Assembly: GCA_947383835.1 (NCBI GenBank)
Contig: CANDEV010000002.1
Coordinates: forward strand, 62,001 to 126,000
Origin: an uncultured Clostridia bacterium
Lineage (GTDB): Bacteria; Bacillota; Clostridia; Oscillospirales; Ruminococcaceae
Length of the DNA stretch: 64,000 bases
Direction of reading: 5' to 3'
This document shows, piece after piece, positions 55,419 to 62,649 of the stretch. Each line of letters starts with the position of its first letter. The first letter of the stretch is position 1. The translations under genes were made by a program, and so were the position numbers. Under the pieces are notes generated by a model. That model was not told the origin of the DNA and ran no database searches. It saw only the letters and a list, made by a program, of their open reading frames with translations.

Positions 55419-55447
55419 TTGAAAAAAAATTTGAAATGTTGTATAAT
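55419..55447 (+). promoter_or_regulatory. Sigma-A promoter of the four-span membrane protein gene
   Basis: TTGAAA, 17 bp, TATAAT, 34 nt before the ATG. Confidence 0.8.
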
Positions 55448-55480
55448 AGTAATAATATTATTTTTTAAAAGGAGAAAAAA

Positions 55481-56044
55481 ATGTCTGAACAAATTATATC
55501 AAGGAATAAGGAAAATTTTGCCGTAAGATGTCTTAAAGGTATAGGGTACTGGCTGTTGGGCAGCTTTATGTGTCTGTTTTTATGTATGTCAATGCTGGTG
55601 CTTATGCGAAGCTTGCTGATATTGAAATTTTTTGTGGCGTTCTGCACAACTGCAATAATGCTGGGGCTGCAATTCAACTGGGCTCACTACAGCGCAAAGC
55701 GCGACCGCAATGCTGTGAAGTATCACAATATGGAGTACGATAAATTTATGCCGCTGAAAATGTCACTTGCCGCACCGATAGTATCGTATGTAATGGTGGT
55801 GCTGATGTTTTTGAGCAAGCTGGACGTGATAGGCGATATTTTCAACTATTTTATGTACGTTGATATGTGGCTCGTCCCCTATGTAAAAATGTTCACCGAG
55901 GAAACAACTATAGGAGCAATTCCGTGGTGGGGAGTGTTCGGGCTTACTGTTCTTGTGCTGCTTCAGCCCGCAGTGATCTCCGTGACATATATTCTCACCT
56001 ATAAAGATGTGGACGTGGCAAAGGAAGTTTTGTACAAAAAATAA
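55481..56044 (+). CDS. Four-span membrane protein of unknown function
   Basis: A 187-residue protein with four hydrophobic segments: GYWLLGSFMCLFLCMSMLVLM, LLILKFFVAFCTTAIMLGL, MSLAAPIVSYVMVVLMFLS and WWGVFGLTVLVLLQPAVISV. No motif identifies a function. GGAG before the ATG and its own strong promoter make it a real gene. It lies upstream of the ECF-fusion gene on the same strand, separated by 117 nt that hold a separate promoter. Confidence 0.7.
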   Translation: MSEQIISRNKENFAVRCLKGIGYWLLGSFMCLFLCMSMLVLMRSLLILKFFVAFCTTAIMLGLQFNWAHYSAKRDRNAVKYHNMEYDKFMPLKMSLAAPIVSYVMVVLMFLSKLDVIGDIFNYFMYVDMWLVPYVKMFTEETTIGAIPWWGVFGLTVLVLLQPAVISVTYILTYKDVDVAKEVLYKK

Positions 56045-56092
56045 TCTGTTTTTTATTACAGAAAAAATATTGCCGTAAAATATTTTTTTTAA

Positions 56093-56120
56093 TGAACCTT
56101 TCGGGCGGAATATCCGACTG
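56093..56120 (+). promoter_or_regulatory. ECF-type promoter, probably autoregulated
   Basis: TGAACC, 16 bp, CGACTG lies upstream of the ECF sigma gene. The TGAAC and CGAC elements at this distance fit ECF sigma promoters of Firmicutes, so the factor may transcribe its own gene. Confidence 0.6.
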
Positions 56121-56125
56121 TATAT

Positions 56126-56141
56126 ATGAAAGCGCTTTCAT
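56126..56141. promoter_or_regulatory. cre-like site (CcpA operator)
   Basis: ATGAAAGCGCTTTCAT is a perfect 16-bp palindrome and fits the catabolite responsive element consensus TGAAARCGYTTTCA. It lies just after the expected transcription start, a place where CcpA acts as a road-block. Confidence 0.7.
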
Positions 56142-56161
56142 AAAAAACAGGAGGCAAGGAT

Positions 56162-57433
56162 ATGAGCGAATTTGAAATATTGCTTTCGGAATGTTTAGGC
56201 TCGCTTGAACGCTATGTGCGGTACCGTATTTCCGACCGCACCGATTCCGAGGACGTTTTTCAGGAGACGACTTTTGCCGCGTTCAGGCAGTTTGACAAGC
56301 TGAAAAACAAGGATAATTTCAAGGCGTGGCTTATAGGCATCGCAAGAAATAAGTGCGCCGACTATTATAGGAGCAAGCGGGGAGACTTGTATATTGACGA
56401 GCTTCCCGAGACGGAGCTGGTACAAAGCAGGTACGGTTTTACGGAATACACGCCTGTCAGCGAGACCATAGAGGAGCTTTCCGAAAAGGACAGACAGATG
56501 CTGAGGCTTTTTTATTATGAGGATATTCCGCAAAATGAAATTGCCGCAAAGCTGAATATTCCTTTAGGCACGGTAAAAAGCAGGATCAGCACCGCCAAAA
56601 AGAATTTCAGAAAGCTTTATCCTTACCCGCCGAAAGGAGAAGGTAATATGTTTAAATTTCCCGAAAAAATGCCCGATTACAAAATTATTTCCTCTGAGGA
56701 AAGCCCATTTACCGTTAAGTGGGAGGAACTTATGGGGTGGTTTATTGTTCCTAAGCTCGGAAACAGGCTTTGCTGGGCAATATATGATCAGCCCGATAAA
56801 AAACGTGGCGAACAGGTTGAAATGCTTGTGGAATGTCCCGCGGAGGTGCATGGCATACAGGGCGTGCAGATAAGCGCAAAGGAGTATTTTCCCAATGAGG
56901 CGAACCGTATTGACGGCGCAGAGCTTGCGGAGCGAATGTTCGTCGCGCAGCTTACCGATACGCACTGTCGTTTTCTTGCCGAAAGTCATGTCAGCGGAGG
57001 AGTCAGAAAAAATTATACCTTTCTTGACGGAGATGCCTTTCTGCAAAATTGGGGCTTTGGAGATGACAATTGCGGAAATTCCACTAATATTGTACAAAAG
57101 GGAGATATTTTAAGAAACGGCTCAGTCATTACGACTGCCAATAAGCCGTTCCTGCTTGATACCGTTGGAAGATATACGGTGGAGATAAATAAAAAGACGT
57201 ATGATACTGTTTGCGTAATGGACATCGAGACCTATATCAGCGGTGTTGCAAGCGAACAGTTTATCGATAAAAACGGCAGAACTGTCCTTTGGCGCAGATT
57301 TAACCGTGACGATTGGGCAGCGGAACGTTACGGCAAGCCTTGGACGGAACTGCTGCCCGACAGCGAAACTATTGAAATTGACGGAAAAACCTACGTGCAT
57401 TGGTACGATTGTGTAACCGACTATATTTTCTGA
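56162..57433 (+). CDS. ECF sigma factor with large C-terminal domain of unknown function
   Basis: Residues 10-85 are sigma region 2 (DRTDSEDVFQETTFAAFRQFDKL, FKAWLIGIARNKCADYYRSKR) and 105-160 region 4 (LSEKDRQMLRLFYYEDIPQNEIAAKLNIPLGTVKSRIS). A further 255 residues follow. They contain KWEELMGWFIVPKLGNRLCWAIYD and, at the end, SEQFIDKNGRTVLWRRFNRDDWAAERYGKPW and KTYVHWYDCVTDYIF. I remember the same tail on other clostridial ECF proteins but know no function. It may bind a ligand and replace an anti-sigma factor, as none is adjacent. GGAGG before the ATG. Confidence 0.85.
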   Translation: MSEFEILLSECLGSLERYVRYRISDRTDSEDVFQETTFAAFRQFDKLKNKDNFKAWLIGIARNKCADYYRSKRGDLYIDELPETELVQSRYGFTEYTPVSETIEELSEKDRQMLRLFYYEDIPQNEIAAKLNIPLGTVKSRISTAKKNFRKLYPYPPKGEGNMFKFPEKMPDYKIISSEESPFTVKWEELMGWFIVPKLGNRLCWAIYDQPDKKRGEQVEMLVECPAEVHGIQGVQISAKEYFPNEANRIDGAELAERMFVAQLTDTHCRFLAESHVSGGVRKNYTFLDGDAFLQNWGFGDDNCGNSTNIVQKGDILRNGSVITTANKPFLLDTVGRYTVEINKKTYDTVCVMDIETYISGVASEQFIDKNGRTVLWRRFNRDDWAAERYGKPWTELLPDSETIEIDGKTYVHWYDCVTDYIF

Positions 57434-57445
57434 ATATTATAAAAT

Positions 57446-57488
57446 TACCGCACAGGCTGACAGACGGCTTGTGCGGTATTGTTTTATA
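57446..57488 (+). terminator. Terminator of the ECF-fusion gene
   Basis: ACCGCACAGGC and GCTTGTGCGGT form a stem (one mismatch) with a 9-nt loop, followed by ATTGTTTTA. Confidence 0.85.
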
Positions 57489-57587
57489 TTAATTTCAATT
57501 TAAAAAGTGTTCATAAAAATCAAGCAAAAACTTGCATATATGGTTTTGACGCAGATTTTTTGACTGCACTTTTAAATTGAAATTAGA
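57489..57587. repeat. About 100-bp palindromic repeat (MITE-like), copy 2
   Basis: TTAATTTCAATT and AATTGAAATTAG ends, and an interior that matches copy 1 (24021-24122) in reverse complement over its whole length with few changes (for example CATAAAAATCAAGCAAAAA). It is intergenic and right after a terminator. Confidence 0.8.
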
Positions 57588-57609
57588 ATTAATATCTCCA
57601 ATTAAAAAT

Positions 57610-57638
57610 TTGACTTGAAGCTTAATTTGTGATATAAT
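57610..57638 (+). promoter_or_regulatory. Consensus promoter facing into the amidase remnant (antisense)
   Basis: TTGACT, 17 bp, TATAAT on the plus strand. No plus-strand gene follows; a transcript would be antisense to the truncated amidase. Confidence 0.6.
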
Positions 57639-57650
57639 TTTTATGTAATT

Positions 57651-58242
57651 TTATGCAGCATTTGTAAATTCCGTGATCCCCGAAAATACCGTGAAAGCAA
57701 CCTTCTGCTGATAGGACTTGTCGGTAAGCTTCGCCGCTTCGTCTGTATTGGAAAGAAAACCGCATTCCACCATAACAGCGGGGTTATTGCAGTAGTAGCA
57801 AAGGTACAATTCGCTGCCGCAAAGCTTTGTTTCACGCTGATTATCAGGTTGGAGGTTTTCAACAAATTTTCTCTGCATTATACCCGCAAGCTGCTCGCTG
57901 GCAGGATTTTTGTCGCTGTAAAACATCTGCGCTCCGTTGTATACCGGGTCGCTGAATGTATTTTGATGAATAGAAACGCATACCGCATTAGGATACTTGT
58001 TAAAAAGCTCCAGCCTGTTTTCCATGTCGGAGACCTTTTGATTTCGTATTCCCGTAACTCCCTTGTCATGTATGGAAACGTCCTTGTCGCGCGTCACGTC
58101 CACGTCGTAGCCGAAAAGCCTGCTCATGTCCCTAACTGAAAGCAGAATATTAAGGTTTATGCCCTTTTCGGTTTTTCCGTCTGCGGTGGAGCAGCCGCCG
58201 TCCATACCCCCGTGTGGTGCGTATGCGTTAAGTATAGCTGCT
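57651..58242 (-). pseudogene. N-acetylmuramoyl-L-alanine amidase (Amidase_3), 5'-truncated
   Basis: The frame encodes most of a zinc amidase that cuts the bond between MurNAc and the stem peptide. VTRDKDVSIHDK, NAVCVSIHQNTF (second zinc His) and PAVMVECGFLSN (catalytic Glu) are present. The first zinc His (APHGGMDGG) lies upstream of the only ATG (at 58205) and the frame is closed by TAA at 58243, with no signal peptide, first strand or ribosome binding site. So the 5' end was lost, and the remaining protein would lack a zinc ligand. The upstream sequence is non-coding AT-rich DNA, which looks like a rearrangement point. A non-AUG start is the alternative. Confidence 0.7.
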
Positions 58243-58460
58243 TAGACTACCATATAAAGTACAATTTAAATCGAATACACACAAGATGTAGAATGATATT
58301 CTTTTTAGTAATAATTATGTGCATAAGTATAAAATAATAATATATTTATGTATATAATTATTGCTAAAAAACGCTAATATAAATTGATCCCTTTCTAAAA
58401 CATAAAAAAGTAAAGTAACGAGATATACAAAGTTAGTTGTGGTTTTTATTTAAAAAACGT

Positions 58461-58491
58461 GATTATGTTACTTAGGATATGTAACATAATC
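58461..58491. promoter_or_regulatory. 11-bp dyad before the toxin-antitoxin promoter
   Basis: GATTATGTTAC and GTAACATAATC are perfect inverted repeats, 9 nt apart. They end 12 nt before the -35 box, a plausible operator. The rest of the 300-bp AT-rich gap shows nothing else. Confidence 0.6.
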
Positions 58492-58503
58492 TGAATCTAT
58501 GGC

Positions 58504-58532
58504 TTGATTTTAATGTAAAATTGTGTTACAAT
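58504..58532 (+). promoter_or_regulatory. Promoter of the MNT/HEPN operon
   Basis: TTGATT, 17 bp, TACAAT, 23 nt before the ATG. Confidence 0.65.
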
Positions 58533-58555
58533 GTATGTAAAAGGTGGTGATGTCA

Positions 58556-58903
58556 ATGTACATTTTTCCGAAAAGGTGCGAGGGCGCAGAAGAATTAAAA
58601 TATATTTTCCCTGCAAAGCAAAGGGCTGTGCAAAAAGCGATAGAGCTTGCAGCGATAGACAACAGGATCAAACGGCTTATTATATTCGGCAGTGCGGTAA
58701 CAATGAAGTGCGGGATCGGAAGCGACATTGACATTGCTTTAGACGTTCCGAATATAAATTTCGACGATTTTGCCAAGCTTGCAAGACCTTTTTATATAGA
58801 AATTCCGTCTGAGGTAGATGTAATTCATTATAACGATATTCACAGCGAATTGTTTAAAAATGAGGTCGATAAAGGAGTGTGTGTATATGCCAGACAGCAA
58901 TGA
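58556..58903 (+). CDS. MNT-type nucleotidyltransferase (antitoxin of a MNT/HEPN pair)
   Basis: A 115-residue minimal nucleotidyltransferase with the active-site motif GSx10DxD: FGSAVTMKCGIGSDIDIALD. In related systems (MntA/HepT) this protein blocks its HEPN partner by adding AMP to it. I chose the third possible start (MYIFPKRCEG), 8 nt after AAAGGTGG. It overlaps the HEPN gene by 17 bp, typical of such pairs. Confidence 0.85.
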   Translation: MYIFPKRCEGAEELKYIFPAKQRAVQKAIELAAIDNRIKRLIIFGSAVTMKCGIGSDIDIALDVPNINFDDFAKLARPFYIEIPSEVDVIHYNDIHSELFKNEVDKGVCVYARQQ

Positions 58904-59288
58904 TTATTTGATACTTGCGGAAAGGGATTATAAAACCTGTCTTCTTGCAGAAAAGGAATTTCCCGATGAGTATGCGATCACGGCAGCAGCTTACCATATG
59001 CAGCAGGCTATTGAAAAACTCCTTAAAGGTTTGATCTTAATGTATGGAGAAACACCTGAATTTACTCACAACATCGCAAAGCTGCGTGTGCATTTAAGCA
59101 AATTGGGAATGGAGCTTCCGGAAGAACTGGAGGATATTTCAGACACGCTTACCGCATGGGAATCCAATTTAAGATACGATCCCTTTATAAATTTTTCGGA
59201 GAAAAAGTATATTGCTGCCAAAAAAATATACTGTGAATTGTCTGAACGCTTAAAACACGAAATTTCACTCATAAAATTTATAGAATAA
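58887..59288 (+). CDS. HEPN-domain protein (toxin of a MNT/HEPN pair)
   Basis: A 133-residue helical protein with the HEPN pattern YLILAERDYKTCLLAEKEF, AAYHMQQAIEKLLKGLILMYGETPEFTHNIAKL. In toxins of this group the RNase motif is Rx4-6H; I see only RLKH near the end, so activity is not certain. The ATG of MPDSNDYL is 9 nt after AAAGGAG; it lies inside the end of the MNT gene. Confidence 0.82.
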   Translation: MPDSNDYLILAERDYKTCLLAEKEFPDEYAITAAAYHMQQAIEKLLKGLILMYGETPEFTHNIAKLRVHLSKLGMELPEELEDISDTLTAWESNLRYDPFINFSEKKYIAAKKIYCELSERLKHEISLIKFIE

Positions 59289-59289
59289 A

Positions 59290-59335
59290 AATCCCCGTCT
59301 GAACTAAAAATAATTCAGACGGGGATAACTTTTTA
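59290..59335. terminator. Shared bidirectional terminator
   Basis: ATCCCCGTCTGAA and TTCAGACGGGGAT form a perfect 13-bp stem, followed by AACTTTTTA; between convergent genes. Confidence 0.9.
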
Positions 59336-59908
59336 TTTTCTGTCAGAACCTGCCGAAGCCTTGGATTCTTCCAGCTTTTTCAGATACAGCTTACGCAGAG
59401 CAACTCGTGCGCGTGAAAGACACTCGCGGACATATGTAACCTTTATTTCGATGTGCGCCGCTGCTTGCTCGTCGTTAAGGTGCAGAATGGCTTTATCCAT
59501 TATTATCTGCCTGTAACGCGGCGACAGATCATTGAAAGCGTCCCTAAGAATAGAATCGTCAAACTTCTTGATTGCTATAAGCTCCGGAGTAGCTTCACTT
59601 ATAGGATTCAATTCGGGATTTTCGTCAAAGCTTACATTAATATGCTTGTTCTTTTCTCTCAGATCGCAGCAATGATTTCTTGTAGTTGCATACAAATATC
59701 CCGTGAGTTTTTTCTCGGAAACCTTTTTAACGTTATAAATATACTTCCACAAGTTCAGCAGCACTTGCTGTACAGCGTCCTCTGCGTCGTGATGATTTTT
59801 CAAAATTTTCATCGCGCAGTCAAACATCATTTTATGATATTTATAATAGATTTCCTCGAAAAAGTCTCTGTCATCAGCATCATCAATCAGTGTGAGAAAA
59901 TAAATCAT
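59333..59908 (-). CDS. ECF-type sigma-70 factor (second of the operon)
   Basis: A 191-residue sigma factor: region 2 YKYHKMMFDCAMKILKNHHDAEDAVQQVLLNLW and GYLYATTRNHCCDLR, region 4 FNDLSPRYRQIIMDKAILHLNDEQAAAHIEIKVTYVRECLSRAR. Its ATG overlaps the stop of the secreted protein gene (ATGA), so the two are coupled. It has no own anti-sigma factor next to it. Confidence 0.88.
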   Translation of the reverse strand: MIYFLTLIDDADDRDFFEEIYYKYHKMMFDCAMKILKNHHDAEDAVQQVLLNLWKYIYNVKKVSEKKLTGYLYATTRNHCCDLREKNKHINVSFDENPELNPISEATPELIAIKKFDDSILRDAFNDLSPRYRQIIMDKAILHLNDEQAAAHIEIKVTYVRECLSRARVALRKLYLKKLEESKASAGSDRK

Positions 59909-60369
59909 GGATAATATTTAGAGTTGGAAAAACTGTTTCCTGTCTCAACAACTTTATTGTTGCTATAAACTTGTACCTGTGTATGTGTGCAATAATAATA
60001 ACCGTGTTCTAATTCATTTGTACTTGTTTTTGACAATGAACTTGGACTATAACTGTAGTTGGTTTTACTCCAAGATTCTACAGCAGACCAACTTTGACCG
60101 TCTTTAGATTTCATAAGGGTTACGGTTATCTCCGATTTCAAATCACTGTAAAGCTCATAAGAACCAGTACATTTGCCATAATTCCCGTCAATTATAATAC
60201 CTGCAGCAACCCACGAAGTATATGTCCAGTTAATTGACCTTTCATTATATGTTGAATATGCGGTTGTTGCAGATGTTTTGAACATATCTTCTGCATGTAC
60301 AATCACAGGCGTTGCATCAATCATTGAAAGTGCAAGAATAGTAGAAATAACTTTTTTTACCTTAATCAT
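59905..60369 (-). CDS. Small secreted protein of unknown function
   Basis: A signal peptide (KKVISTILALSMIDATPVIVHA) and about 130 mature residues rich in Ser, Thr and Tyr (TAYSTYNERSINWTYTSWVAAGIIIDGNYGKCTG, SKDGQSWSAVESWSKTNYSYSPSSLSKTS). The pattern fits a single beta-sandwich. Two Cys residues (KCTG, YYYCTH) may form a disulfide. GGAGG before the chosen ATG. It lies between an anti-sigma-like gene and a sigma gene in one operon; its role there is unknown. Confidence 0.7.
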   Translation of the reverse strand: MIKVKKVISTILALSMIDATPVIVHAEDMFKTSATTAYSTYNERSINWTYTSWVAAGIIIDGNYGKCTGSYELYSDLKSEITVTLMKSKDGQSWSAVESWSKTNYSYSPSSLSKTSTNELEHGYYYCTHTQVQVYSNNKVVETGNSFSNSKYYP

Positions 60370-60441
60370 AATTATACCTCCAAAATTTTTTATATTATAT
60401 AAACTCAAAAAAATCACTTTTGCAACACATACGGTATTAAT

Positions 60442-61143
60442 TTAATTTATAGATTGTGCTATTTTAACAAGTTCATCCTTAGTTATTTGTATATCATTTG
60501 TAGAAATACAATATGATTTTTCACCATTGTACCAAAATATGGTTGATGTAAGTTCCTTTTTTTGGTACAATCCTTTGTCTCCATTAATATAAACGTCTTC
60601 TGATAATGTATTTTCGCTATCGGTATTAAATGTGAAATAATCTAAATATACATAGATTTTAACATTGTTAATATTATTGCTGTAATATATTTCAATTAAA
60701 TCGCCATAGTTATTATAATTTGTTAATTTATATCCCTCCGCCATATAATCTGCATGTATCATGTCATAATATGTACTACTACTTGTATTTATTTTCAACG
60801 AACTATGACTTTCGTGAATATTAGTAAGCCACTCCAAAAACCTAAGCCTAAACGCGTCAACAGACACCACCGATACTGCAAAAACAACAATAAAAGCGGC
60901 GCAGACGGTCACTGCATATTTTCCGAATTTTGCTGCCTTTTTGCGAAAAGCGCACAATTGACCATTCCTGTAAGCTTTATTAAGTGCCTTTTCAAATTTT
61001 TCTGCTGCCTCGGGGGAGGGGGAAACGTCCTCAACGTCCTTGTATTTTTCCTCCAGTTCTTTGCCGTATTGCTCCAGCATATCGGAAACGGCGAGATTCA
61101 TTACAGCGTCTTCATAATCTTTAATAAGTTTGCGGTCAGCCAT
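60442..61143 (-). CDS. Anti-sigma-factor-like membrane protein (DUF4367 type)
   Basis: An N-terminal cytosolic region (residues 1-75, with a helical DRKLIKDYEDAVMNLAVSDMLEQYG), one membrane span (KYAVTVCAAFIVVFAVSVVSV) and an external domain that resembles DUF4367 (YMAEGYKLTNYNNYGDLIEIYY, TIFWYNGEKSYCISTNDIQITKDELVKIAQSI). Such proteins commonly hold the sigma factor encoded just before them. Translation starts 8 nt before the sigma gene stop, so the two are coupled. Confidence 0.78.
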   Translation of the reverse strand: MADRKLIKDYEDAVMNLAVSDMLEQYGKELEEKYKDVEDVSPSPEAAEKFEKALNKAYRNGQLCAFRKKAAKFGKYAVTVCAAFIVVFAVSVVSVDAFRLRFLEWLTNIHESHSSLKINTSSSTYYDMIHADYMAEGYKLTNYNNYGDLIEIYYSNNINNVKIYVYLDYFTFNTDSENTLSEDVYINGDKGLYQKKELTSTIFWYNGEKSYCISTNDIQITKDELVKIAQSIN

Positions 61144-61693
61144 GTGTTTTTTCCTCACTTTCTTCACTGCAAAGCTTTTTTATCTTTTTTAGCAGGCGGC
61201 AGCGGTATGTACGTATGTTGTTGTACTTCATTCCCGTTTGTTCCGCTATTTCTCTGTCGCCCAACTGTTCAAAGTAGGATTTCACCAGAAAATCCTGCTC
61301 GGCGTCAGTCAGCTTTTTGGAGACCTTTACAACGACCTCCCAATCCAGCTTGTCAAGGACGGTTTTCTCTGTGCTAAAGTCGTCCTTGATTTTAGCCATA
61401 TTCTCATCGTTGTAAAAATCAACCGGATAACCTTTCTTTGATTTGTTTTTCAAATATCGTTTGCAGGTGTTTTTAATACTTTTGACTACATAACCTGTGG
61501 CTTTGTAACACTCCATCTCGCGCAAAACATCAATTTTACTAAAAAGTTTAACAAAAACGTCATTTATTATATCTTCGGCAGCATGGCTGTCCTGCGTTAA
61601 TTCATAGGCTTCCTTGAACCAAATTTTGTATTTACTGCGGTACAATTCAGCAATAAACTCACGGTCATCTTCATTTTGAATTGTTACAAACAT
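61136..61693 (-). CDS. ECF-type sigma-70 factor (first of the operon)
   Basis: A 185-residue sigma factor: region 2 YKIWFKEAYELTQDSHAAEDIINDVFVKLFSKI and ATGYVVKSIKNTCKRYLKNKSKKG, region 4 LTDAEQDFLVKSYFEQLGDREIAEQTGMKYNNIRTYRCRLLKKIKK. AAGGTG before the ATG. It follows the XRE regulator gene by 11 nt and overlaps the anti-sigma-like gene. Confidence 0.88.
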   Translation of the reverse strand: MFVTIQNEDDREFIAELYRSKYKIWFKEAYELTQDSHAAEDIINDVFVKLFSKIDVLREMECYKATGYVVKSIKNTCKRYLKNKSKKGYPVDFYNDENMAKIKDDFSTEKTVLDKLDWEVVVKVSKKLTDAEQDFLVKSYFEQLGDREIAEQTGMKYNNIRTYRCRLLKKIKKLCSEESEEKTHG

Positions 61694-61704
61694 TTGAATT
61701 CACC

Positions 61705-62046
61705 TTATTCTTTTGATTTCTTTATTTTTAGGATTTTTTTGACAAAACTTCGTTGAAATTCATGCGCTTCCAGAAGTAATTTTTCCATTTCCGGGTCGTT
61801 ATCACTAATGTTTGCTGATACGTCGTCTAAAGGAGTTGTGTTTAATATCAAATCATATGATGAACAACCAAGCACGTCGGCGATCTTATCAAGCCTATCT
61901 AATGTGGTATTAGCTTTTCCGCGCTCTATTGTGCCAAGATACTGTACGGTAACTCCTACCTTCTCTGCAAGCTGTTCTTGCGTCAGTTTTTTGTCCCTTC
62001 GGAGCGAAGCAATTTTTGCTCCGATTTTCTTTTTATCAAAACTCAT
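61705..62046 (-). CDS. XRE-family helix-turn-helix regulator
   Basis: A 113-residue protein whose first 70 residues are a HTH_3 domain: IGAKIASLRRDKKLTQEQLAEKVGVTVQYLGTIERGKANTTLDRLDKIADVLGCSSYDLI. The Lys-rich tail may mediate dimers. It is the first gene of the minus-strand operon with two sigma factors and may repress it from the palindromes upstream. Confidence 0.88.
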   Translation of the reverse strand: MSFDKKKIGAKIASLRRDKKLTQEQLAEKVGVTVQYLGTIERGKANTTLDRLDKIADVLGCSSYDLILNTTPLDDVSANISDNDPEMEKLLLEAHEFQRSFVKKILKIKKSKE

Positions 62047-62113
62047 AGTTTTACCTCAAAATCTGGTATATTTCTTTAACTTATATTATATACTAAAATC
62101 TTAAGAATATTAA

Positions 62114-62131
62114 CAATGTGATACATTGTAT
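62114..62131. promoter_or_regulatory. Overlapping palindromes upstream of the XRE gene
   Basis: CAATG-TGATA-CATTG and ATACA-T-TGTAT overlap, about 70 nt before the XRE start and near a TATAAT on the minus strand. A possible self-binding site. The remaining 500 bp to the next plus-strand gene are AT-rich and hold only one short open frame. Confidence 0.4.
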
Positions 62132-62450
62132 AAATTGTGATAGTTTGTGTTTGGCAAATTATTTAGAATTTTTGGGAAATCTGTCAGTATGGGTTAAGGA
62201 AAATATTGTCAGTTAATTCTTTAAAACTGTGTGTATTTATTATATTTATATGATTTCTTGCAGCATATTCAATAATTTTTGGATATTTTTTTATCGGTTT
62301 TGCTGATTTTGAAAAAGGGGTGTTACAAAAAGCTGTATATTGTGTCGTACTATGTAGAAATGCGTAAAAGGGTAGATTTTAATATTTTATAATTTATAAC
62401 CTGAACTTTACTATGCAAACAAGCTTTAATATGTACTATGCTCTTACCGA

Positions 62451-62576
62451 ATGGGAAAGAGTATCTCATCGTATATGTTTTTCGGCAATGTGACAAATAT
62501 CAATCGCAGTGGTACTGTTAAAGATATGACAAACAGAAATATGCTTTACAGAATCACGTTTAATGGATTACACTAA
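62451..62576 (+). CDS. Possible short open frame or gene remnant
   Basis: ATG to TAA encodes 41 residues (MGKSISSYMFFGNVTNINRS and on). No ribosome binding site is visible and I recognise nothing. The sequence looks more protein-like than its surroundings, so a remnant of a longer gene is possible. Confidence 0.2.
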   Translation: MGKSISSYMFFGNVTNINRSGTVKDMTNRNMLYRITFNGLH

Positions 62577-62649
62577 AAATATTTATGGCAAAAATACAGT
62601 AATGTATTTTTAATAAAATGCCTTAAACAGCGGAAAGGAATGATTTAAA

